From: an uncultured Collinsella sp.
Lineage (GTDB): Bacteria > Actinomycetota > Coriobacteriia > Coriobacteriales > Coriobacteriaceae
Direction: 5' to 3'
NCBI GenBank assembly: GCA_902478825.1
Contig: CABSMK010000052.1
Coordinates: 1 to 10,815, forward strand
DNA length: 10,815 bases
How positions within the stretch are numbered: the stretch's first letter is position 1; the number at the start of each line of letters is the position of its first letter. The notes under the pieces were generated by a model. That model made no database searches, was not told where the DNA came from, and saw only the letters and a program-made list of their open reading frames with translations. Of the stretch, positions 5,114-10,815 are shown piece by piece. The translations under genes were made by a program, and so were the position numbers.

Positions 5114-7312
5114 CTAGCCGACCGTATCGTCAGGCGTGGGCGAGGGGTCGGGAGTGGGCGTAGGCGTAGGCGTGCCGCCATCGCCGCCGGTCGAACCACC
5201 AGTGGAGCCGCCTGTTGAGCCACCGGTCGTACCGGTGCCGCCGGCGGCGTCGCCGCCCGTGGTCTCGGTGGTCGTGGTGGTTGTGGTAGTCGTCGTGGTG
5301 GTTTCGTCTTCGTCCTCGTTCTCGTCCTTGTCCTTGTCGTCGTTTTCCGTCTTCTTGGCGTTGTTGGTGCCGTAGAACTTCCAGACGCTGTTGTTCTTGT
5401 AGGTGGGCGCCGTTCCGGTCGCAAACTCCTCGCGCTCGGTACCGGTCAGAACGGTGTTCATAAATCGCTTAAAGACAGGCAGGTTGGTGCTGTCGCCCAG
5501 CAGGTCCGTGCCGTATTTTTGGATGGGGATCTCGCCCGCGGAATAGCCGGTCCACAGGGCGCACGCCAGCTGCGGGGTATAGCCGCAGAACCACAGGTTG
5601 GTGGTGTTGTCGGTGGTGCCCGTCTTGCCGGCATAGGGCTGGTTGACGCTCAGGGCACCGGCAGCACCCGTGCCGCCGCCCTGCATGACGCCGGACAGAA
5701 CATCGGTGACCGCGGCGGCCTCGCCCTCGGTAAGCACCTGTGAGGGATTGTCGGTGTGCTGGTACAGCACCGAACCGGTACGAGAGTCAATCTCGGTGAT
5801 GGCGATCGGCTGGCGATAGTAGCCGCCGTTGGCAAACGTCGCGTAGGCGGCGGCCATCTCGAGCGGCGAGATCGAGCCAGTGCCGAGGGTCATGACGGGA
5901 ACGTCCTCGATGTTGTCCTTGGCGGGATCGATGCCGAGCTTTTTGACGAGCGAGATGATCTTGCTGTTGCCGACGGCTTCCGCCACCTGGATGTAGCCGG
6001 TGTTGGAGGAGTATGCCGTCGCCTGCTTAAGCGTGATGTTGCCATAGCTATGGTTGGCGTAGTTTTGGACCTCGGTCGTGGTGCCCTTGGCCTTGAGCGG
6101 CGAGTTGCAGTTGAGGGTGACGTTGGGGTTCATGCCGTTTTGGATGGCAGTTGCCAGTGTAAAGGCCTTGAAGGTGGAGCCGACGGGACGCTTGGCCGTG
6201 GCATGGTTTACGTGGTTCTCGTCGGCGTTGTAGTCGTAGCCGCCCACCATGCACTTGATGTAGCCGGTCTTGGGGTCGACGACGACCATGCCCATGTCCA
6301 GGCCGTCGAGTGAGAGTGTGTCGAGCTGCTCGCGGACGGCATTCTCTGCCACCTGCTGCATCGTGGGGTCGATGGTGGTCTTGACGGTCAGGCCGCCCTT
6401 AAAGAGCACGTCGGTCGAGAACTCCTGCTCCAGCAGCTGCTTAACATAGGCGACAAAGTAGGGCTGCGAGTATACGTCGACGCCGCTGCCCGAAATCTCG
6501 GTCACGTTGAGGGCGATGGGCTCGGCCTGTGCGGCATCGTGCTCCTCCTGCGTGATGTGGCCCAGGCGCAACATGTTGTCAAGGACCTTGTTGCGACGGG
6601 ACAGCGCCAGGTCGGGGTTGACCGTGGGGTCGTACTGCGAGGGCGAGTTGGGAAGGCCGATGAGCAGCGCGGCCTCGCTCAGGGTGAGGTCGGCGGCGCT
6701 CTTGGACAGATAGGTTTCGGCTGCGGCCTCGATGCCGTAGGCGCCGTGGCCGTAATAGATGGTGTTGAGGTACATCATGAGGATCTCGTCTTTGGAGTAC
6801 ATATCCTCCATCTTTACGGCGATGTAGGCCTCGCGCACCTTACGCTCGATGGTCGAGTCGAACTGCTCCTCCTGCAGGATGGTGTTGCGCACCAGCTGCT
6901 GGGTGATAGTCGAGGCGCCTTCGTGCCCGCCGCCGAGGGTTGCCACCGCAGCACGCGCGATACCCCACAGGTCGATACCGCCGTGCTCGTAGAAGCGCTC
7001 GTCCTCGACGTCAACGGTGCCCTGCAGCACGTAGGGGGAGACCTCGTCCTTGGTGATGGACTTGCGGTTTTGCGTGTAGAAGCTCGCGATCTTGTTGCCG
7101 TTGCAGTCGACGATCTCGGTGGGCTCGCTCACCAGATACGCGTTGGCGTCGGTGTAGTCGGGCAGATCGGACAGCCAGCGGTTGACGTTGCCGACCATGC
7201 CGATGCCAAATGCCACGCCCGCGATAAGCAGAAAGCCCAAAAACGAGAGCAGGATTATGGGCAGGGCATGCGTCTTTGAACGGCTGCGTCCCTGTCGTTG
7301 GCGAGGACCCAT
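5114..7312 (-). CDS. Class A penicillin-binding protein (bifunctional transglycosylase/transpeptidase, PBP1A type)
   Basis: 732 residues. It polymerises lipid II into glycan strands and cross-links the stem peptides outside the membrane. A short basic N-terminus is followed by one transmembrane helix (about 16-40). The GT51 domain has EDERFYEHGGID (103-114, catalytic Glu103), GGHEGASTITQQLVRN (128-143) and the KDEILMMYLNTIYYG segment (174-188). The transpeptidase domain has the nucleophile motif S379-T-F-K382, S435-S-N437 and K563-T-G-T. From about residue 655 comes a low-complexity tail: acidic, poly-Thr, Gly-Gly-Ser-Thr repeats, then Thr-Pro repeats. The ATG at 7312 is chosen for GGAGGT at 7319-7324 (minus strand) and the typical basic-then-hydrophobic start; an in-frame ATG at 7435 would add 41 unlikely residues. 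It is divergent from the U32 gene and convergent with argR. A name such as ponA would fit but the paralog cannot be decided. Confidence 0.95.
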   Translation of the reverse strand: MGPRQRQGRSRSKTHALPIILLSFLGFLLIAGVAFGIGMVGNVNRWLSDLPDYTDANAYLVSEPTEIVDCNGNKIASFYTQNRKSITKDEVSPYVLQGTVDVEDERFYEHGGIDLWGIARAAVATLGGGHEGASTITQQLVRNTILQEEQFDSTIERKVREAYIAVKMEDMYSKDEILMMYLNTIYYGHGAYGIEAAAETYLSKSAADLTLSEAALLIGLPNSPSQYDPTVNPDLALSRRNKVLDNMLRLGHITQEEHDAAQAEPIALNVTEISGSGVDVYSQPYFVAYVKQLLEQEFSTDVLFKGGLTVKTTIDPTMQQVAENAVREQLDTLSLDGLDMGMVVVDPKTGYIKCMVGGYDYNADENHVNHATAKRPVGSTFKAFTLATAIQNGMNPNVTLNCNSPLKAKGTTTEVQNYANHSYGNITLKQATAYSSNTGYIQVAEAVGNSKIISLVKKLGIDPAKDNIEDVPVMTLGTGSISPLEMAAAYATFANGGYYRQPIAITEIDSRTGSVLYQHTDNPSQVLTEGEAAAVTDVLSGVMQGGGTGAAGALSVNQPYAGKTGTTDNTTNLWFCGYTPQLACALWTGYSAGEIPIQKYGTDLLGDSTNLPVFKRFMNTVLTGTEREEFATGTAPTYKNNSVWKFYGTNNAKKTENDDKDKDENEDEDETTTTTTTTTTTTETTGGDAAGGTGTTGGSTGGSTGGSTGGDGGTPTPTPTPDPSPTPDDTVG
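5132..5347 (-). repeat. Low-complexity coding tail of the penicillin-binding protein
   Basis: This part encodes residues 656-727. It has four blocks: an Asp/Glu/Lys run (5303-5347), twelve consecutive Thr (5267-5302), a Gly/Thr/Ser block including three GGST units (about 5174-5257) and TPTPTPTPDPSPTP (5132-5173). The Thr run uses all four ACN codons rather than one repeated triplet. Confidence 0.85.
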
Positions 7313-7474
7313 ATATTGACCTCCAGGTATGTCGTGCCGAACGGTGGATGTGCCGTCTGGGCAGGATGGACATAAGTTATTACACGATAAACCAAACGGG
7401 GCGCGCGAGGCCTCGTGTATGCTGGAAGACGGCATTTTTCAGAGTGAATGCATACCTTGGTAAGGAGTTTGTCG
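7313..7474. promoter_or_regulatory. Divergent spacer between the PBP and U32 genes
   Basis: These 162 bases must hold the upstream signals of both genes. The two ribosome binding sites are clear: GGAGGT for the PBP gene (7319-7324, minus strand) and TAAGGAG for the U32 gene (7461-7467). A/T-rich DNA at 7371-7393 is the best place for promoters. TGGACA at 7367-7372 resembles a plus-strand -35, but no well-spaced -10 follows. CGAGGCCTCG (7406-7415) is a perfect 10-base palindrome of unknown meaning. Confidence 0.4.
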
Positions 7475-9433
7475 ATGGCGATTCGGGCGATGGGGCCGAG
7501 CGGACAATACGAGACTGGATTGAATGCTGCCGGTGCGGTGCTGCCCGAGCTGCTGGCGCCGGCGGGCGGACTCGACCAGATGCTTGCGGCCATCGCCGCG
7601 GGTGCCGATGCCATCTATGCGGGGTTGGGCGGCTTTAACGCCCGCGTGAGCGCGCATGGCTTTACGGATGACGAGTTTGCGCGCGGCTGCGCCGTGGCGC
7701 ATGCCCATGGCGTGCGCGTGTACGTGACGCTCAACGTGTTCGTGTTTGACGATGAGCTGTCCGATGCGGTGGCGCTGGGAGCTCATGCACTGGAGCTGGG
7801 CGCCGATGCTCTGATTGTGGCCGATGCCGGGTTGGCCTGCGCGATGAGCGCGGCGATTCCCGGGATCGAGATTCACCTGTCTACGCAGGCGGGCGTTCAT
7901 AGCGAAGGCGCCGTGCGGCTTGCCGCCGATGAGCTGGGGGTCGAGCGTGTGACGACGGCGCGCGAGCTGACGGTCGACGAGATTGCGGCGCTATGTGCCA
8001 CGGGCGTGCCCATCGAGGTATTCTGCCACGGTGCGATTTGCATCGGCTATTCGGGGGCGTGCGAGTTCTCGGCCCTGCGGCGTGGGCGCTCGGCGATGCG
8101 CGGCGACTGCACGCAGCCGTGCCGCCTGGCGTACGACCTGGTGGACGAGGCTGGACAGAGCGTTGTCGCCGTCGAGGGAGATCGCCTGCTGTGCCCGCGC
8201 GACTATCTGGGTATTGCGCATCTGCCCGAGCTTGTAGATGTCGGCGTGGCGTCGCTCAAGATCGAGGGGCGCATGAAGAACCCCGATTACGTATTCAACG
8301 TGGTGCGGGTGTGGCGCCGGGCACTCGATATGCTGTGCGACGGCGCGTGGGATCCCGGTGCCGTGGAAGAGCTTGAGCGCGAGCTGGAAAGGTCGTTTAA
8401 CCGTGGGTTTACCGATGCGTACCTGCGAGGGCGTTCGGGTGCCGAGCTGATGAGCTTTGAGCGTGCGATTAACCAGGGCGTGCGCGTGGGGCGCTTGGTC
8501 GCTGTGGGCCACGAAGAGGTGACCGTTGAGCTCGACGCCGCCGTGGCGGCGGGTGACATGCTCGAGATCCGGTTTTATCCGGGTGTCGACGCGCGTCCCG
8601 ATGTGCCCAAGCGCTGGCCGCAGGTGCCCTGCCCGGCGGATGCCGCAGCGGGGAAGCGCGTCGTCGTGCATTGCAAGCGTAAGGTGGACACGGGCTGCGA
8701 GGTGTACCTGATTCGCAGTGCCGGCGTGTTGGATCAGACGGAGGCAGTGTTGGAGCGCATGCGGGCCGAGGCGGATGCGATTGCGCCCGTTGCGCGTGCC
8801 GTTGAGGTGCTGCCCTTTGAGGGCGTTGCGGTGGATGGCGGTGCGTCGACGGAGTTGGTGGAGTGCGCGGTTCCCACTCGCATGGTTTTTGCTTGGCAGC
8901 TGATGGATGCCGACCCGCGCGGAGAACTCGATTTGTCCGACGCCGTTGTGGTGCTTGACGAGGTGTGCCGCACGGGTGACGCTGACTGGACCCGCTCACT
9001 GATGCAGCGTGCCGGGCGCATCGTCTGCCGCAACCTGGGGCAGGTGGCGATCGCTCGCGAGCTGGGCGTGACGTTTGACGTGGCGGCGCCGGTGTTCTGC
9101 GCGAATCGGGCCACGCTTACCTGGCTGCGCGGATTCGGTGCGGGGCGGGTGTACTTGCCGGCCGAGTTGCTCGGCAATGATGCGGAGCGTATTGCCGAAC
9201 TGGCTGCTGAACCCGGCGTCTTGGGTCCGGTCGACGCCGACCGTCCCGAGCTTATGGTGTGCGAGCACTGCCTGCTGACCGCCGAGGGCGTCTGCGCCAC
9301 CGATGCGACGGGACAGGTCCGTTGCCGCGACTGCTTGCGTCGTCGGCAGGCACGCTATCTGGTCGAGCGTGACGGTACACGTCTGCCAGTTGCCATTGAC
9401 GCATGCGGCAGGACGAGGATTTTCCTGTCGTAG
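7475..9433 (+). CDS. U32-family protein, probable RNA hydroxylase (RlhA-like)
   Basis: 652 residues. Early work called this family peptidases/collagenases; the characterised members RlhA and TrhP hydroxylate 23S rRNA C2501 and tRNA wobble uridine, needing Fe-S assembly and prephenate. The start LPELLAPAGGLDQMLAAIAA (23-42) and AIYAGLGGFNARVSA are typical. The family signature is EVFCHGAICIGYSGACEFS (181-199) with Cys189 and Cys196. It is followed by GDCTQPCR (Cys212, Cys216) and LKIEGRMKNPDYV, which completes the core at about residue 273. The length matches RlhA (about 650) rather than TrhP (about 450), so an RlhA-like role is inferred. The C-terminus adds a cysteine group (CEHC at 596-599, Cys607, CRDC at 617-620, Cys644). 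The start at 7475 is chosen for TAAGGAG at 7461-7467; an ATG at 7448 is in frame but lacks a site. tyrS follows after 96 bases. Confidence 0.87.
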   Translation: MAIRAMGPSGQYETGLNAAGAVLPELLAPAGGLDQMLAAIAAGADAIYAGLGGFNARVSAHGFTDDEFARGCAVAHAHGVRVYVTLNVFVFDDELSDAVALGAHALELGADALIVADAGLACAMSAAIPGIEIHLSTQAGVHSEGAVRLAADELGVERVTTARELTVDEIAALCATGVPIEVFCHGAICIGYSGACEFSALRRGRSAMRGDCTQPCRLAYDLVDEAGQSVVAVEGDRLLCPRDYLGIAHLPELVDVGVASLKIEGRMKNPDYVFNVVRVWRRALDMLCDGAWDPGAVEELERELERSFNRGFTDAYLRGRSGAELMSFERAINQGVRVGRLVAVGHEEVTVELDAAVAAGDMLEIRFYPGVDARPDVPKRWPQVPCPADAAAGKRVVVHCKRKVDTGCEVYLIRSAGVLDQTEAVLERMRAEADAIAPVARAVEVLPFEGVAVDGGASTELVECAVPTRMVFAWQLMDADPRGELDLSDAVVVLDEVCRTGDADWTRSLMQRAGRIVCRNLGQVAIARELGVTFDVAAPVFCANRATLTWLRGFGAGRVYLPAELLGNDAERIAELAAEPGVLGPVDADRPELMVCEHCLLTAEGVCATDATGQVRCRDCLRRRQARYLVERDGTRLPVAIDACGRTRIFLS

Positions 9434-9481
9434 GTGCCGCGTCGCGTCAGTTTGTTATCATAAGAGAGTTTATGGACTTCC

Positions 9482-9508
9482 AGCACCGCCGTTTTCGGCG
9501 AGGGTGCT
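9482..9508 (+). other. Stem-loop in the tyrS leader
   Basis: AGCACC-GCCG (9482-9491), loop TTTT, then CGGC (9496-9499), a GAG bulge (9500-9502) and GGTGCT (9503-9508) give a 10-bp stem with a three-base bulge. It ends a few bases before the tyrS ribosome binding site AAGGAGG (9516-9522). No T-run follows, so it is not an ordinary terminator. The whole spacer is only 96 bases, too short for a full T-box leader. It may affect tyrS translation or stabilise the mRNA. Confidence 0.4.
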
Positions 9509-9529
9509 ATAGCAAAAGGAGGATACCCA

Positions 9530-10741
9530 ATGCTGTCTGTTGACGAGCAAATGCGTATCATCACCTCGGGCGCCGCGCAGATCGTTCCCGAGGCCGACCT
9601 TCGCAAGAAGCTTGAGAAGGGCGAGCCCCTCAACATCAAGCTCGGCGTCGACCCCACCAGCCCCGACCTGCACCTGGGCCACGCCGTGCCGCTGCGTAAG
9701 ATGCGTCAGTTCCAGGACCTGGGCCACAACGTCACCCTCATCATCGGCAACGGTACCGCGTTGATTGGCGACCCTTCGGGCAAGAATTCCACCCGTCCGC
9801 AGCTTTCGCAGGAGCAGATCGAGGCCAATGCCGAGACCTACGTGAGCCAGGCCATGAAGATCCTGGATCCCGAGAAGACCACCATCGTGCACAACGGTGA
9901 CTGGATCCTTTCGATGGATCTGGCCGGTCTGCTGCAGGTGTGCTCCAAGTTCACCGTCGCCCGCATCCTCGAGCGCGACGACTTTACCAAGCGCTACCAG
10001 TCTCAGACGCCGATCGCCCTGCATGAGTTCCTGTATCCCGTGATGCAGGCTTTCGACTCCGTGCAGATCAAGGCCGACGTCGAGATGGGCGGCACCGATC
10101 AGCTCTTCAACCTGCTCGCTGGCCGTGAGCTCATGGAGAAGATGGGCATGGAGCCGCAGATCGCGCTCACCATGCCGCTGCTCGAGGGTACCGACGGCGT
10201 GCGCAAGATGTCCAAGTCATACGGCAACTACATCGGCCTGACCGACGCGCCCAAGGACATGTTCGGCAAGACCATGTCCATCCCCGACGAGATGATCGGC
10301 AAGTACTATCGTCTGGCCAGCTCGCTCACCCCGGCCGAGGTCGACAAGATCGACGCCGCCCTGGCCGACGGCTCTGCCGATCCCTATGAGCTCAAGCGCG
10401 CTCTGGGTCGCGACCTGTGCGACACCTACCACGGCGCCGGTGCCGGCGACGAGGCTCAGGCCGAGTTCGACCGCGTATTCAAGGAGGGCCAGCTCGCCGA
10501 CTTCCCCGAGAAGCACGTTGAGCTGACTGTTAACGACGAGGGCCAGATCTACCTCGCCGGCCTGCTCAAGGACTTGGGTCTTTCGGCGAGCGCCGGCCAG
10601 GCTCGTCGCGATATCGACGGCGGCGGCGTCAAAATCAACGGCAAGGCCGTGGCTCCCAAGAGCTATAACATCGATCCCAGCGCCCTCAAGCTGGGCGACA
10701 CCCTTTCTGTGGGTAAGCGCAAGGGCTTCAAGCTTATTTAG
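9530..10741 (+). CDS. tyrS: Tyrosyl-tRNA synthetase
   Basis: 403 residues, normal length for a class Ic synthetase that charges tRNA-Tyr with tyrosine in the cytoplasm. The Rossmann-fold catalytic domain has DPTSPDLHLGHAVPL, with the HIGH-type motif H48-L-G-H51. GGTDQ lies at 187-191 in the substrate-binding helix, and K226-M-S-K-S230 is the KMSKS loop. The form PLLEGTDGVRKMSKSYGN and the MFGKTMSIPDEMI segment that follows resemble the TyrZ-type branch more than E. coli TyrS; this is from memory. An S4-like RNA-binding domain occupies about 340-403 (SASAGQARRDIDGGGVKING). The ATG at 9530 has a strong AAGGAGG at 9516-9522. Codon use is strongly biased, as in the ribosomal genes, fitting high expression. 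It may be read from the U32 gene promoter or from its own; none is evident. Confidence 0.97.
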   Translation: MLSVDEQMRIITSGAAQIVPEADLRKKLEKGEPLNIKLGVDPTSPDLHLGHAVPLRKMRQFQDLGHNVTLIIGNGTALIGDPSGKNSTRPQLSQEQIEANAETYVSQAMKILDPEKTTIVHNGDWILSMDLAGLLQVCSKFTVARILERDDFTKRYQSQTPIALHEFLYPVMQAFDSVQIKADVEMGGTDQLFNLLAGRELMEKMGMEPQIALTMPLLEGTDGVRKMSKSYGNYIGLTDAPKDMFGKTMSIPDEMIGKYYRLASSLTPAEVDKIDAALADGSADPYELKRALGRDLCDTYHGAGAGDEAQAEFDRVFKEGQLADFPEKHVELTVNDEGQIYLAGLLKDLGLSASAGQARRDIDGGGVKINGKAVAPKSYNIDPSALKLGDTLSVGKRKGFKLI

Positions 10742-10768
10742 TTACGCGGTTTTACCAAACCGCGTAAC
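10741..10768 (+). terminator. Perfect hairpin at the tyrS stop codon, terminator-like without T-tract
   Basis: GTTACGCGGTTT (10741-10752) and AAACCGCGTAAC (10757-10768) form a perfect 12-bp stem around the loop TACC. The first base of the stem is the G of the TAG stop. The next bases (CGGTCGACG) contain no T-run, so it is not a textbook intrinsic terminator. It may be a processed 3' end or a Rho-linked site. The last 47 bases of the window show no recognisable gene. Confidence 0.5.
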
Positions 10769-10815
10769 CGGTCGACGCTGCAAACCCGCCAGAGCGAGCA
10801 AGGTGCCTTGAAACG

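Noticed and set aside
5267..5302. Simple trinucleotide microsatellite in the PBP gene
   Set aside because: The Thr codons are mixed among all four ACN forms, so it is not a pure DNA repeat prone to slippage.
6539..7279. A 246-codon plus-strand frame (with others at 5756-6313 and 5136-5375) opposite the PBP gene
   Set aside because: They lie fully inside the minus-strand PBP gene, whose catalytic motifs are all intact, and they show no domains. They are Val/Gly/Asp-rich shadow frames.
7406..7415. CGAGGCCTCG palindrome as a defined operator
   Set aside because: A single 10-base GC-rich palindrome is easily expected by chance in DNA of this composition, and no promoter is convincingly next to it.
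7991..8999. Antisense and alternate frames over the U32 gene
   Set aside because: Low-information Arg/Pro/Ala/His-rich translations with no ribosome binding sites; the U32 reading frame is continuous and well supported.
9434..9529. T-box riboswitch controlling tyrS
   Set aside because: The spacer is only 96 bases, I see no T-box sequence (TGGNACCGCG type), and no terminator/antiterminator pair is present.

Overview
The window comes from a high-GC Gram-positive chromosome, most likely a Coriobacteriia member such as Collinsella. The basis is the gene order S11-S4-alpha-L17-TruA, the codon bias towards C/G in third positions, a class A penicillin-binding protein with a long Thr/Gly/Pro tail, and an ArgR-type repressor. 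The genus is an inference from general character, not from a database match.

Layout. Bases 1-2294 are the end of the alpha (ribosomal protein/RNA polymerase) operon: the tail of rpsK, then rpsD, rpoA and rplQ in tight order, closed by a strong intrinsic terminator with a TTCG loop. truA follows at 2330-3154. A poorly conserved family 2-like glycosyltransferase lies at about 3316-4356, and the arginine repressor argR at 4489-4926 is preceded by two DNA dyads. Two hairpins separate argR from a convergent class A penicillin-binding protein on the minus strand (5114-7312). A 162-base divergent spacer then leads to a U32-family protein (7475-9433), which is probably an RNA hydroxylase of the RlhA/TrhP type rather than a peptidase. 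tyrS (9530-10741) follows, with a hairpin in its leader and another at its stop codon.

Functionally this is mostly core information processing: ribosome assembly, transcription, tRNA pseudouridylation, probable RNA hydroxylation and tRNA charging. It is combined with one cell-wall synthase, one metabolic repressor and one probable surface-glycan enzyme. I see no mobile element, CRISPR array, tRNA or rRNA gene, and no clear multi-gene novel system. The points most worth a second look are small ones: an S4 protein lacking its usual PGxHG loop, the low-complexity PBP tail, an Asn in the ArgR effector motif, an atypical glycosyltransferase with a probable TTG start and overlapping mini-ORF, and hairpins flanking tyrS. 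The large antisense open frames over rpoA-rplQ, truA and the PBP gene look like by-products of codon bias.
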